This document shows positions 26,446-35,349 of a stretch of DNA of 64,000 bases, piece after piece. Position 1 is the first letter of the stretch. Each line of letters opens with the position of its first letter. The DNA is from Methyloferula stellata AR4 (GTDB lineage: Bacteria > Pseudomonadota > Alphaproteobacteria > Rhizobiales > Beijerinckiaceae): assembly GCF_000385335.1 (NCBI RefSeq), contig NZ_ARWA01000001.1:3240001-3304000 (forward strand), read 5' to 3'. The notes below the pieces were generated by a model, which searched no databases, was not told where the DNA came from, and saw nothing but the letters and a program-made list of their open reading frames with translations. The position numbers and the translations under genes are program-made.

Positions 26446-28269
26446 ATGGCAGCCGTGAGCAAGCAGAAGGATGCTTTTTCGGTCAAAGCCTATCGCGGCG
26501 ACGCAAAAACGCTTCTCGCCTTCAACCTGACGACGGCCGCGTCGCGAAAGAGTCTCGCGGGCTTTACGATCCAAGTCACCCCGCCCGGCAAAGCCGCCTA
26601 TTATCTCCTCAACAACCTGCGCTTCGAGATTCCGGGCAATCATGCGCAAGACCCGCAAGAGCCGGCGGCTTCGAGCCTTAATGCACCGTTCCAGAAGTTT
26701 CGCTGGGTGCATGTGACGGCCAAGGACCACCAAGGCTTAAACCCGGCTTTCGGCACTTATACCTATACGGTCACGCCGCGTTACTTCGATGCGCAAGGCT
26801 CGATGCAGCCCGCCGACCCGAAACTCAGCGTGTCGGTGAAGATCAGTGTCGACCGCTTTTCAAAGGGCAAGCTCGCCGTCGGCTTCACCCGCGGCTTCGT
26901 GCAGTCGCAGGCTTTCGTCCGGCATTTCGGCCTCAATGCGCTCATCCGTCCGAAGGGCAAGGATCTTCTTTTCAAGACCTCGCAACCGTCCGGCACGAAT
27001 GCCGCCGGCGAAAATTTCACCTATGCGGATCAATATCAATGGCTCGGATGGACTGCGCGCGATTTGATCTTCGATCTGCTCGACGAGGTCGCCAAAGACA
27101 AGACGCTCTCGCTCGACATTTTTGCCTACGATCTGAACGAACCCGACATCATCCAAAGACTGCTGGCGCTCGGCAAGGAAAAACGCGTCCGGATCATTCT
27201 GGACAATGCGGCGCTCCATCACGACACAAAAGGCGACAAGCCCGAAGATGAATTCGAAGCGCTCTTTGCGAAACGCGCCGGCCAGGATGCGATTTGGCGC
27301 GGCCACTTCGGCCGCTATTCGCATGATAAGGTCTTCATCGTCTCGGACAAGAGCGGCGCCAAGAAGGTCTTGACCGGCTCGACGAATTTCTCCGTTACCG
27401 GCCTTTACGTGAATTCAAACCATGTGCTCGTCTTCAACGATGCCGACGTCGCAAAGACCTATGCGGCCGTGTTCGAAGAATCGTGGAACGACAATACGTC
27501 CAAGCCCAAATTCGTGGCGTCGGATTACGCGACCGAGCCCTATGTCTCCAAAACCGCCTCGGTTCCCAAGACCAGCATCACCTTCTCGCCGCACAGCGAA
27601 GAGATCGCGGCCGATATTCTCGGCGGCCTCGTGCAGCGGATCAACAAAGAGGGAAAGAGCGCAGCGAAGACCGGAAGCGTTCTCTTCGCGGTTATGGAAC
27701 TTGGCGGCGGCCCGAACAATCCGGTTTATAGTGCGCTCTGTGATCTGCACAAAAACCAGAACATTTTCAGCTACGGCATTTCGGATACGCCGAAAGGCAT
27801 AGCGCTTTATCCGCTCGGCAAGAAGACCGGCGTCCTCGTCACCGGCAAGCCGGGACAAAGCCGCCTGCCGCCGCCCTTCGATCAGGTGCCCGGCGTCGGA
27901 GCCGGCCATCAGATCCATCATAAATTCGTGGTCTGCGGCTTCAACGGCCCCAACCCGGTCGTCTATTGCGGATCGTCCAATCTCGCGCTTGGCGGCGAGC
28001 AGGCCAATGGCGACAACCTTCTCGCGATCAGTGACGAGGATGTCGCGACGGTGTTTGCCATCGAGGCTTTGGAACTCGTCGATCATTTCGATTTTCTCGA
28101 TCGCACCGCAACCGTCTCGAAAGCCAAGAAGCCCAAAAAAGCCGCCGCGGTCGGTACGCAGGCCGCGGTCTCCGCCGGCTGGTTCCTTAAGGCGGATGAT
28201 GCTTGGGCCGCGAAATATTACGATCCGAACGATCTGCACTCAGTCGACCGCAAGCTGTTTGCCGGCTGA
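26446..28269 (+). CDS. Phospholipase D-family protein
   Basis: About 607 residues from the ATG at 26446, which has GGAG seven bases upstream; an in-frame GTG at 26398 is less likely. There is no signal peptide. The N-terminal about 200 residues are beta-rich and not recognised (ITFSP-like later repeats; DAFSVKAYRGDAKTLLAFNL at the start). Two PLD half-sites follow: HDK at 293-295 with GSTNFS downstream, and HHK at 491-493 with CGSSNLALGG. In both, the Asp that normally comes four residues after the Lys is replaced (Ser, with Asp next, and Gly), so the nuclease/phospholipase activity may be altered. No neighbour points to a pathway. It could be a nuclease, a lipase or a phosphatidyl-processing enzyme. 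Confidence 0.8.
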   Translation: MAAVSKQKDAFSVKAYRGDAKTLLAFNLTTAASRKSLAGFTIQVTPPGKAAYYLLNNLRFEIPGNHAQDPQEPAASSLNAPFQKFRWVHVTAKDHQGLNPAFGTYTYTVTPRYFDAQGSMQPADPKLSVSVKISVDRFSKGKLAVGFTRGFVQSQAFVRHFGLNALIRPKGKDLLFKTSQPSGTNAAGENFTYADQYQWLGWTARDLIFDLLDEVAKDKTLSLDIFAYDLNEPDIIQRLLALGKEKRVRIILDNAALHHDTKGDKPEDEFEALFAKRAGQDAIWRGHFGRYSHDKVFIVSDKSGAKKVLTGSTNFSVTGLYVNSNHVLVFNDADVAKTYAAVFEESWNDNTSKPKFVASDYATEPYVSKTASVPKTSITFSPHSEEIAADILGGLVQRINKEGKSAAKTGSVLFAVMELGGGPNNPVYSALCDLHKNQNIFSYGISDTPKGIALYPLGKKTGVLVTGKPGQSRLPPPFDQVPGVGAGHQIHHKFVVCGFNGPNPVVYCGSSNLALGGEQANGDNLLAISDEDVATVFAIEALELVDHFDFLDRTATVSKAKKPKKAAAVGTQAAVSAGWFLKADDAWAAKYYDPNDLHSVDRKLFAG

Positions 28270-28332
28270 CCGCCTTCGCCGAGGCCATCCCGGCCGCAAA
28301 GAATTGATTTACCTCATTTGCGCATCGCCTGA

Positions 28333-28348
28333 TGCGGGTTAACCCGCA
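28333..28348. promoter_or_regulatory. 16-bp perfect palindrome upstream of a small exported protein
   Basis: The palindrome TGCGGGTTAACCCGCA lies in the 299-base gap between the PLD gene and the next gene. It is self-complementary throughout, as for a dimeric operator; it could also be a short terminator stem. Nothing else was recognised in this gap. Confidence 0.35.
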
Positions 28349-28568
28349 CCAGGTGACAAGCTCTTGCGCGAACCTTCACGCAAGCGCCGAAATCGGACCG
28401 AATTGATTTGTAAAATCTTATCGAGCCCGGCCTATCGTGAGAAGAGTTCCCCGCATGGCCGCTGCATGCCCGCAAGACTGCGGCGCCAAGGCAGTGGCCA
28501 AGGTGGTGGAACTATCGTGATTGAACCCCCATTTGCGTATGGACGTGCCGAGGTTGGAGACGAGGAAT

Positions 28569-29090
28569 ATGCGTTTAGGCTGGAAAGCAGGAGTTCTCGC
28601 GGCCGTTATGGCGGTCGCATTCGCATCTGGCGCAGCCGCGCAGACGCCCTCATCCCATAAGACGAGCACAGCGCAGAGACACGCGAGCGCGCCCCCCCAT
28701 CACGGTTATGGACATAGCCACGCGCGGGTCGGCTATGCGCCCGGCACGGCTGGCGCCCGCTACGGCCTTCGCGGCCACTACGCCGATCTCGTTGGCGACC
28801 CCCATAGCGGATTGGGCTTTTACGCGTTGCCGCCGCAATATCGCGTCGGCGCCTGGCGCTATCGCATGCGCACGACCCCACCGCCGTGGGCAAATCCCGT
28901 CCGTTCCGCTGTCGCGGCCGATGCCATACGGACCTGGTCCTGGATCCCGACCGAGGCGACAAGCTATCGCTATGGCGTCTTCGATCCCAATGAAGGTGTC
29001 GGAACGCCATTCTTCGCCGGCTATTATAGCCAAGGCGATCGCGATGACGGCGATGACGACGATCAGCCGTTCGGCCGGCCCCTGTTCTAA
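28569..29090 (+). CDS. Exported hypothetical protein, His/Tyr/Pro-rich
   Basis: A 173-residue protein from the ATG at 28569, where a signal peptide begins directly (MRLGWKAGVLAAVMAVAF, cleavage after ASGAAAQ). The frame is open upstream to 28521 but that part is not signal-like. The mature part starts with a His/Ala/Pro-rich section (HASAPPHHGYGHSHARVGY), continues with aromatic YRVGAWRYRMRTTPPPWANP and ends in an acidic run (DRDDGDDDDQPFG). I do not recognise a family. Low complexity and export suggest an envelope protein. Confidence 0.65.
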   Translation: MRLGWKAGVLAAVMAVAFASGAAAQTPSSHKTSTAQRHASAPPHHGYGHSHARVGYAPGTAGARYGLRGHYADLVGDPHSGLGFYALPPQYRVGAWRYRMRTTPPPWANPVRSAVAADAIRTWSWIPTEATSYRYGVFDPNEGVGTPFFAGYYSQGDRDDGDDDDQPFGRPLF

Positions 29091-29169
29091 GCCGCGTTCA
29101 CTGCCGGTTAACGCTTAAACACAATCCCGAAAGGCATAGCGCTTTTCGGGATTATTGTTTGATCCGGCC

Positions 29170-29265
29170 GCATCATCCGATCCGAAAAGTCTGAAACTTC
29201 GGGATGATGGCTTCGCCGGCAGCATCATCTCGTCCGAAAAGTCTGCAACTTTTCGGGATGATGCT
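29170..29265. repeat. Two REP-like palindromes in tandem
   Basis: Two units, at about 29170-29210 (GCATCATCC...GGGATGATGG) and 29221-29265 (AGCATCAT...ATGATGCT). The second has the core CCGAAAAGT...ACTTTTCGG. It abuts the stop codon of the leftward cytochrome gene. Confidence 0.7.
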
Positions 29266-29767
29266 AGTAAGCCTGATCGCTATAGGGCGAGCCCGCCGGC
29301 TGATGGATACGAATAAAGCCGACGCCGCCCGCCGTGTGGCAGGCGTTGCAGGCATCCGTGAGTTCGTCGTAGCTGCGCAGGAATTTTTGCACGTCCTTTG
29401 CCTTCGCGGCGTCGCGCATGTCGCCCAGCGGCTTGCCCGCCTTTATGACAAGTTCAACAGGGATGTTGATATAGCGCGTTGCGGCGCGGCTGAGCGTGTC
29501 TTCAAGCTGGCCGAGCTCGTAATCTGCGAGGCCCCAGTTCTTTGCCTTGGCGGCGTACCAGAGCTTGATATGGCGCATTTGCACGAAGCCCATGAGATCG
29601 CCGAGGCTGGCTGTGATGCCTGAATCGACCTGGCCCGGATGAGGCACCGGCGCCTCTGCGAAGGGAACATTTTCGCCCAAGGCCGGGACGATGGCCATGA
29701 GCGCGATCGCAGCAGCAGTGGCCATGGACCTAATCGTTTGGGCTTTCCGCATATCAACCATCCTCAT
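29264..29767 (-). CDS. Periplasmic c-type cytochrome with CNACH site
   Basis: A 167-residue exported protein (signal peptide residues about 1-31, ending ALGE). The mature part is helical, and near the end it holds a single haem-c attachment motif, C140-N-A-C143-H144 (ELTDACNACHTAGGVG). The overall design, helices first and haem site near the C-terminus, recalls the four-helix-bundle cytochrome c'/b562-type family. A conserved Met or His as second axial ligand cannot be assigned with confidence. It is alone on its strand. An internal ATG at 29752 is an alternative start. Confidence 0.7.
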   Translation of the reverse strand: MRMVDMRKAQTIRSMATAAAIALMAIVPALGENVPFAEAPVPHPGQVDSGITASLGDLMGFVQMRHIKLWYAAKAKNWGLADYELGQLEDTLSRAATRYINIPVELVIKAGKPLGDMRDAAKAKDVQKFLRSYDELTDACNACHTAGGVGFIRIHQPAGSPYSDQAY

Positions 29768-29971
29768 TGCTCTCTTCGCCGGCTACATCGGCCATCGATG
29801 TTGCCGTTGAATGACGGCCGCGTCCAGCACTAGCATTGATAGAAATCAATAAGGCTTCGCGCCGCCTGAAAGTTCGACCGAATCTCTCCGTGTAGCGATC
29901 CTGGCCACGGGGGATTTCCAATGGTTTCGATAGAATACGCGATTTAACCTCGGCCAAGGCGGTGATTTTTC

Positions 29972-31441
29972 CTATTTGCCGCCCATCGTCTTGAAACTCT
30001 CCAATGCACGGCGGCGCGCCGCATTATGATCGACAATCGGATGCGGATAATTTTCGCCCAAGACAAGATCCGCCGCGGCGAGCTGCTTGGCATCGGCCTT
30101 CCAAGGTTTATGGATCAGAGTCGACGGCAGTTTCGCAAGTTCGGGAACGTAACGCTTCACATAGACACCGTCCGGATCGAATTTCTCGCCCTGCAAGGTC
30201 GGATTGAAGATGCGAAAATAAGGTGCGGCATCGGCGCCGCTGCCTGCCACCCATTGCCAGCTCGCGGCATTATTGGCCGCGTCCGCATCGACGAGCGTAT
30301 CCCAAAACCAGGCTTCGCCTTCGCGCCAATCGATCAGCAAGTGCTTCGTCAAAAACGACGCAACGATCATGCGCACGCGATTATGCATCCATCCTTCCGT
30401 CCAAAGCTGGCGCATGCCCGCATCGACGATCGGATAGCCGGTTTCGCCGCGCTGCCAGGCGCACAAAGCGGCTCGGTCGCCGCGCCAAGGCATCCGATCG
30501 AAGCTCGGTTGAATGTTTCGCTGCGCGATGCCGGGATTGTAAAAAAGCAACTGATAGGAGAACTCGCGCCAGCCGAGCTCGGTCAGGAATTTTTCGAGAT
30601 CCTTTTCACTCGCCTCCGATGTGCCGTTGACGACCGCCTGTTTTGCCGCGTGCCAGATCTGCCGCGGTGAGATGTTGCCAATGTGTAGATAAGGCGAAAG
30701 CCGCGAGGTCGAAGCCCGGTCCGGCCTGTCGCGCAGGCTCGCATAATCGGCGAGGCTCGTTTTCAAGAAATGAGCAAGCAGCTTATGCGCCGGCTTTTCG
30801 CCGGGCTTCCAAGTCTCGCGCAGACCTGCCGCCCAATCGGGCCGCTTCGGCAGAAGCTCGAGACCGTCAAGCGAGACGCATTTCGCGCGAAGCTTTTTCG
30901 GCAAGGACGCAAAGGAGAGCTTCCGCGGCACGCCAAGCGGCGCCTCAGGTTCGGCCTGTCCGCAAGCCGCCCGCCAATAGGCCGAAAAGACCCGAAACGG
31001 CGCATCGGCCTTGTTCAGCACGGACCACGGCTCGTGAAGCAGGTTCGCGTTGAAGCTTTCGACGGGAATGCCGCGTTCCGTCAGCGCCGCCTCGATCTTT
31101 GTATCTATGGCGCGGCCCGCTTCGTCGTAGCGCCGGTTCCAATAGACGCCTGCAGCTTCGACGTCTGCGGCAAGCTGCTCCAGGATCGCCGCCGCGGCGC
31201 CGGCCAGGATCGCGAGCTCGCCTCCCTTGGCAGCCAGAGCCTCGCTTAAATCCGCGAGCGCACCACGCAGCCACCATTTCGTCGCGCCGCCCTGCGGCCT
31301 CAGCCTGGCGCTCTCCTCGTCATGCACATAGAAGCAGATGATCGGGCGGCCTGACGCGGCCGCCGCATCCAGAGCGGGATTATCGGCGAGACGCAGATCG
31401 TCACGAAACCAAACGATCGCCGGCGGCATCGACGCTGCCAC
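29972..31441 (-). CDS. phrB: Deoxyribodipyrimidine photolyase
   Basis: A 489-residue class I CPD photolyase, which repairs cyclobutane pyrimidine dimers with blue light. The N-terminal Rossmann-like antenna domain begins PPAIVWFRDDLRLADNPAL. The FAD-binding domain shows SRLSPYLHIGNISPRQIW, WREFSYQLLFYNP, RGETGYPIVDAGMRQLWTEG and NNAASWQWVAGSGADAAPYF, all characteristic. Trp residues in SWQW match the electron-transfer chain. Length is normal. It is a single gene on the minus strand. Confidence 0.95.
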   Translation of the reverse strand: MAASMPPAIVWFRDDLRLADNPALDAAAASGRPIICFYVHDEESARLRPQGGATKWWLRGALADLSEALAAKGGELAILAGAAAAILEQLAADVEAAGVYWNRRYDEAGRAIDTKIEAALTERGIPVESFNANLLHEPWSVLNKADAPFRVFSAYWRAACGQAEPEAPLGVPRKLSFASLPKKLRAKCVSLDGLELLPKRPDWAAGLRETWKPGEKPAHKLLAHFLKTSLADYASLRDRPDRASTSRLSPYLHIGNISPRQIWHAAKQAVVNGTSEASEKDLEKFLTELGWREFSYQLLFYNPGIAQRNIQPSFDRMPWRGDRAALCAWQRGETGYPIVDAGMRQLWTEGWMHNRVRMIVASFLTKHLLIDWREGEAWFWDTLVDADAANNAASWQWVAGSGADAAPYFRIFNPTLQGEKFDPDGVYVKRYVPELAKLPSTLIHKPWKADAKQLAAADLVLGENYPHPIVDHNAARRRALESFKTMGGK

Positions 31442-31586
31442 GAACCATATCCTCCAGGCATGGATCTCAAGCCATGAGACACATGCTGAAGACTATCTCG
31501 TTCCCGTTGTCGAAGAAGCAATAGACCGAAAGGAGATCGCCCAGGCAGGATCGGAAAATCCGTCGCGATCATGCTTTACGTCCGCC

Positions 31587-31629
31587 GCATGATCTTTTCC
31601 GAAAAGTCTGCAACTTTTCGGGATCATGC
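31587..31629. repeat. REP-like palindrome, near-complete copy
   Basis: GCATGATC (31587-31594) ... CCGAAAAGT ... ACTTTTCGGGATCATGC (ending 31629). This is the cleanest member of the family, located between phrB and a small exported protein. Confidence 0.8.
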
Positions 31630-31630
31630 T

Positions 31631-31933
31631 TTATCGCCTTGCGCAGCCGTTGACCTGGATCTCTTCGGAATGCGCGGTCCAAGTGTCTGCATCCTGAGCA
31701 TGACACGGATCGGCCAGTTCCATGGCAATCGCGCCCTGGATCGTATGGCGCACGGCGGAACAATTATTGGCTTCGACCAATATGATCTTATAGCCCGCAT
31801 CCGGTCTTGCTGCCGAAGTGCAATAAAATTTGAGCTGAACGAAATTGCGCTGCTTGGCGGCGATTGCGGCTGACACGTCGCAAAGCGACAGGCCAACACA
31901 GGCGGCGAACAGCAGCTTTCCTGAGCGAACCAT
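31631..31933 (-). CDS. Small exported cysteine-containing hypothetical protein
   Basis: A 100-residue protein with a probable signal peptide (LLFAACVGLSLCDVSAAIAA, cleavage near residue 26). The mature part has cysteines in KFYCTSA, ANNCSAV, DPCHAQ and NGCARR, probably forming two disulphides. No family recognised. Its stop touches the REP-like repeat. The neighbouring peroxiredoxin is divergent (168 bases between starts). Confidence 0.55.
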   Translation of the reverse strand: MVRSGKLLFAACVGLSLCDVSAAIAAKQRNFVQLKFYCTSAARPDAGYKIILVEANNCSAVRHTIQGAIAMELADPCHAQDADTWTAHSEEIQVNGCARR

Positions 31934-32101
31934 TTTCTGCCCCGATTAAATATTGGAATACCTGTTTATTAAGCTGCCGCCATTTTTGAAGTCAAGCATC
32001 TGTTACCGTCCCAACGATGTACTTTGTCGTCGTGAAGACTTAAGCCTTCGACCTGTGCAACGCCGCGATCTGTCCTCAACTTGGAAGAAGGCGTAAGTCA
32101 T

Positions 32102-32659
32102 ATGAAATACATCAAAGCTTCAGCGATCATTATCACTTGCCTTGCCACGGCACCCGCTTCGGCAGCCTTGAAACCAGGCGCGATGGCACCCGATTTCACC
32201 GCGCAAGCGGCGGTCGGCGGCAAGGATTTCACATTCTCCTTGGCCGAAGCTTTGAAGCATGGACCGGTGGTCCTTTATTTTTATCCGAAGTCTTTCACGC
32301 AAGGCTGCACCATCGAGGCGCATGAATTCGCCGAAGCGGCCGAGGACTTCGCCGCGGCCGGAGCCACGCTCATCGGCATGTCGAAAGACACGATCGAAAC
32401 GCAGCGCAAATTTTCGACGGAAGGATGCCGGGACAAATTTCCGGTGGCGGCCGATCCGGCCATGACCGTCATTCGCGCCTATGACGCGGCGATGCTGCTC
32501 GGTCTCACGCCATCGGGCAAGGAGATGGCCGACAGGATCTCTTATGTCATCGCGCCGGACGGCAAAGTGATCTACGCTTATTCCGATCCCGCGCCGGATA
32601 AGCATATTGAAAACACGCTGGCCGCCGTGCGGCAGTGGCGCGAGCAGCATAAGAACTGA
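32102..32659 (+). CDS. Exported peroxiredoxin (BCP/PrxQ type)
   Basis: A thiol peroxidase of about 185 residues from the ATG at 32102; a TTG start at 32081 would precede the signal peptide by seven residues and is less likely. The signal peptide (ITCLATAPASAA) puts it in the periplasm, unusual for cytoplasmic BCP. The thioredoxin fold shows GAMAPDFTAQA, the peroxidatic Cys in FYPKSFTQGCTIEAHEF, and a second Cys in STEGCRDKFPV that could resolve it. It should reduce hydroperoxides, with an unknown periplasmic reductant. It follows a 168-base divergent gap. Confidence 0.85.
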   Translation: MKYIKASAIIITCLATAPASAALKPGAMAPDFTAQAAVGGKDFTFSLAEALKHGPVVLYFYPKSFTQGCTIEAHEFAEAAEDFAAAGATLIGMSKDTIETQRKFSTEGCRDKFPVAADPAMTVIRAYDAAMLLGLTPSGKEMADRISYVIAPDGKVIYAYSDPAPDKHIENTLAAVRQWREQHKN

Positions 32660-32738
32660 GATCGCGCAGCCTCAGTTGCGAGGCGTGCATGGGTCGACAG
32701 AACAATCAAGAAATTCGAAGCAAAGCCCTATGGGCTCT

Positions 32739-32828
32739 TGGCGGAAGAGGTGGGATTCGAACCCACGGTAGGCTTTCACCCACGGCGGTTTTCAAGACCG
32801 CTGCCTTAAACCACTCGGCCACCCTTCC
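32739..32828 (-). tRNA. tRNA-Ser (anticodon UGA)
   Basis: On the minus strand the sequence folds as a long-variable-arm serine tRNA. The acceptor stem is GGAAGGG with CTCTTCC, the anticodon loop is CTTGAAA (anticodon TGA at 32794-32792) and the T arm carries GTTCGAATCC. The 3' CCA is encoded. It is 90 bases including CCA. No integrated element is seen on either side. Confidence 0.93.
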
Positions 32829-33371
32829 CTGCGCATCCGGGCCGCTTTTGCAAGCGAAGCCCGACCCGACAAACGCCTCATATCATGCCGCGAAGGCCTT
32901 TGTCTGCGGCGGCTTTCGCCGACATGCGAGCCGCCGCGAAAAGCGTCGAACGCGCCATCATTCGTGGCTTTCGACATCAGCCGCGCGCGCCGTTGAGTGG
33001 TATCCCACAAGCCGGTGCATAATTGCAACGCGCGGTAAAATCGGCGCAAAACAAACGATGCGCGGTTCACTCAGAACGCATGTCAGTGCTTCACTAACGT
33101 CTTGTTAAGATATCGCGCTTTCGCTTATCAACAGAGTGGTCTCGGCCATGCGGACCATCGCTTTTTACAGCGATATGCGCACCGTTAATCTGTTTCAAAA
33201 TTATCACAGCCCTTGGCGATTGTGGCCACACCAAGGGCGCGAGCCTCGACAACAAAACAATTTCGGCTAACGTCCAAAACGTGATCCTAGAGTCGGAAGC
33301 AAATGCACATCCGGCCAAGTTTGAGAAAGAACATTTCTTTTCTCGTCATGCCACTTTGGAGGGCCGCATAA
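32829..33371. other. Intergenic region before the first outer-membrane protein gene
   Basis: About 540 bases with no supported gene on either strand; the open frames here lack ribosome sites and family features. The right part (33240-33371) should contain the promoter and a long leader for the following highly expressed-looking outer-membrane protein gene. No CRISPR, attachment site or integrase was seen beside the tRNA. Confidence 0.5.
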
Positions 33372-34334
33372 ATGAAAATTAGTTCAAAGCTCGTCGGGGC
33401 GGGCCTTGCTGCAATGGGTGCGATGTCGCTTAGCGCCATCACTCCCGCGGCCGCCGGCTCCATTAGCCAGCCCGGTGAACTCGTCGGCTACACCTGGGCG
33501 CCGCTTCCGGAAGGTATCTATTTCGCGACGACCGAGAGCTACGGCAACAACCGTGGCCTGGCCTTCGATTCCGAAGACGCTATCAGCATTCCGGTCATCA
33601 TCTGGTCGACCCCATGGACGCTGTTCGGCGGCCGTGTCGAGGCCTATGTCGCGGTTCCCTCGCGGTCGATTACCGTTCCTCACCCGCTGGGCGTGCCCGG
33701 TACCGCTGTCCATCTCGCTGGCGCTGCGCTCGATGGTCTCTGGGTCGGTGAAGGCTGGGATCTCGGCAACGGCTGGGGCGTTTCGAACTTCATCGGCGGT
33801 TATGCGCCGACCAATGGTCTCAACGGCCTCGTCGACTTCTGGACCTTCAACGAACGTCTCGGCGTGACCTGGGCCCAGAATGGATGGAGCTTCTCGGGCC
33901 ATGTCATCTACGGCGTCACTGGCAACAATCTGTCGTCGACCGCTGGCGGTATCTTTGGAACCCCTGGTGGCTACGGCACGAAGACGAGCCCGAACTACGT
34001 CAACCTCGACCTGACCGGCACCTACACCTACGGCAAGTGGACGCTCGGTGCCATCGCCTTCGGATCGTGGGACGTCAGCGGCATCAGCACTCCTTTCGGT
34101 GCTCTTCCCGCAGCAAAGCAGAGCCAGTTCGCAGTCGGCCCCTTTGTCGGCTACAACTTCGGGCCGGTCATCCTGCAGGCGTGGGTGTCGCGTGACATCG
34201 CCACCTCCAACTACTTCAATCTCCAACCAGCACCGTTCACGTCCAAAATGTACGAGACCCGCGGCTGGCTGCGTGTGATCGTTCCTCTGTGGACAGCTCC
34301 GGCTCCGGCTGCTCCCGTCGTCGCCAAATACTGA
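33372..34334 (+). CDS. Outer-membrane beta-barrel protein (MetA-like transporter family)
   Basis: A 320-residue exported protein: signal peptide cleaved near AAAGS, about residue 29. The remainder is a run of alternating aromatic beta-strands (GRVEAYVAVPSRSI, GVTWAQNGWSFSGHVIYG, TLGAIAFGSWDVSG), as in the family named after the phenol-degradation MetA protein. It ends in APVVAKY, the same tail as the two barrels downstream, with a C-terminal aromatic residue as for outer-membrane targeting. Its transport substrate is unknown. It leads a rightward set of three barrel genes, the next starting 54 bases later, so the first two may be co-transcribed. Confidence 0.75.
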   Translation: MKISSKLVGAGLAAMGAMSLSAITPAAAGSISQPGELVGYTWAPLPEGIYFATTESYGNNRGLAFDSEDAISIPVIIWSTPWTLFGGRVEAYVAVPSRSITVPHPLGVPGTAVHLAGAALDGLWVGEGWDLGNGWGVSNFIGGYAPTNGLNGLVDFWTFNERLGVTWAQNGWSFSGHVIYGVTGNNLSSTAGGIFGTPGGYGTKTSPNYVNLDLTGTYTYGKWTLGAIAFGSWDVSGISTPFGALPAAKQSQFAVGPFVGYNFGPVILQAWVSRDIATSNYFNLQPAPFTSKMYETRGWLRVIVPLWTAPAPAAPVVAKY

Positions 34335-34388
34335 ACGTCTAACTCATAAAACTGAAACCGAATTCAACTTTCTAAAGGGGATTTCCTC

Positions 34389-35204
34389 ATGATACGCAAA
34401 TTCTCCATGGCGACGGCCGTGCTGATGGCAGCGAGTGCGTCTGCCTTCGCCGCGGACCTCCCGCGCCGCACGCCTCCGCCGGTCTTCGTGCCGCCGCCGC
34501 TCTTCACCTGGACCGGCCTCTATGTCGGTGGTCAAGTCGGTTACGCTTGGGGCAAGGACAATAGCAATGGCGTTTTGAGCGCCGTTGGTGTTGGTCCTTT
34601 CGGCGCCTATACCAATTACAACAGCCCGAACGGCGAAGTCGGCGGCGCCCACATCGGTTACAACTACCAGTTCAACCAGTTCGTGATCGGCGTCGAGGGC
34701 GACGTCAATGGCTCGAACTTCAACAACGGCGGCACCGGCTTTGCCTTTGGCGCGGCCGGCATTCCGTTCGGCGCCTTTTCGGTGAATACCGCCACGCGCA
34801 TTCCGATCGAAGGATCGGCACGCGCTCGGATCGGTTTCGCCTGGGATCATTGGTTGTTCTTCGCAACAGGCGGCGCGGCCTTCGCGGATATCGAGCATAG
34901 CTTTGCGCTCGGAGTCGCGGGTGTCGGCTTCTTTAACGATCCCGCCACTTATTCGAAAACCCGTGTCGGCTGGACCGTTGGCGGTGGCGTCGAATATGCG
35001 CTGAACAACAATTGGTCGGTGCGCGCCGAATATCGTTATTCGGACTATGGGACGAACTCGAGTGCAACCCTTGGCGGCATTACCGCCCTCACGGGTGTTT
35101 ATGGCACCCAAAGCAGCCACCTGACCGAAAGCAAAGTGCAGGTCGGCTTCAGCTACAAGTTCGATTGGTATACGCCGCCGGCTCCGGTCGTCGCGAAATA
35201 TTGA
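34389..35204 (+). CDS. Omp25/Omp31-type outer-membrane beta-barrel protein (copy 1)
   Basis: A 271-residue porin-like small barrel: signal peptide (ASAFAADLP, cleavage about residue 21), a Pro-rich spacer (PPPVFVPPPLFTWTG) and the start of the barrel LYVGGQVGYAWG. Later strands read GAHIGYNYQFNQFVIGVEGD, WTVGGGVEYALNNNWSVRAEYRY and KVQVGFSYKFDW, with the end VVAKY. This is the rhizobial/Brucella Omp25/31 family of abundant small barrels. The next gene is a tandem paralogue with the same spacer and strand sequences, indicating recent duplication. Confidence 0.88.
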   Translation: MIRKFSMATAVLMAASASAFAADLPRRTPPPVFVPPPLFTWTGLYVGGQVGYAWGKDNSNGVLSAVGVGPFGAYTNYNSPNGEVGGAHIGYNYQFNQFVIGVEGDVNGSNFNNGGTGFAFGAAGIPFGAFSVNTATRIPIEGSARARIGFAWDHWLFFATGGAAFADIEHSFALGVAGVGFFNDPATYSKTRVGWTVGGGVEYALNNNWSVRAEYRYSDYGTNSSATLGGITALTGVYGTQSSHLTESKVQVGFSYKFDWYTPPAPVVAKY

Positions 35205-35221
35205 CCTGAAATGTGCCGCAG

Positions 35222-35258
35222 CCCCGCCCTTGCCTCGGCATGGGTGGGGTTGTGACTT
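35222..35258 (+). terminator. Possible terminator after Omp copy 1
   Basis: CCCCGCCC (35222-35229) pairs with GGGTGGGG (35242-35249), one wobble, after the stop at 35204. The following bases are T-rich only in part (TTGTGACTTTC), so termination is not certain. Confidence 0.4.
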
Positions 35259-35349
35259 TCCAGACACAGATACTTCAAAAGCGGGCCCTCCAGCGATTTC
35301 GCGCTGAATAGGCCTTGATTCGAAGAGACCCAGGTGCGAGGTCTTTTAC

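Noticed and set aside
32792-33070. 92-codon frame ending in REGWPSGLRQRS on the minus strand
   Set aside because: It runs into the tRNA-Ser gene; the peptide is translated tRNA sequence.
33094-33318. 74-codon minus-strand frame in the gap before the porin-like gene
   Set aside because: No ribosome site, no domain, and atypical composition; the gap is better read as a leader/promoter region.
32739-33371. tRNA-Ser as an integration site of a genomic island
   Set aside because: No integrase and no direct repeat of the tRNA 3' end was seen within the window.
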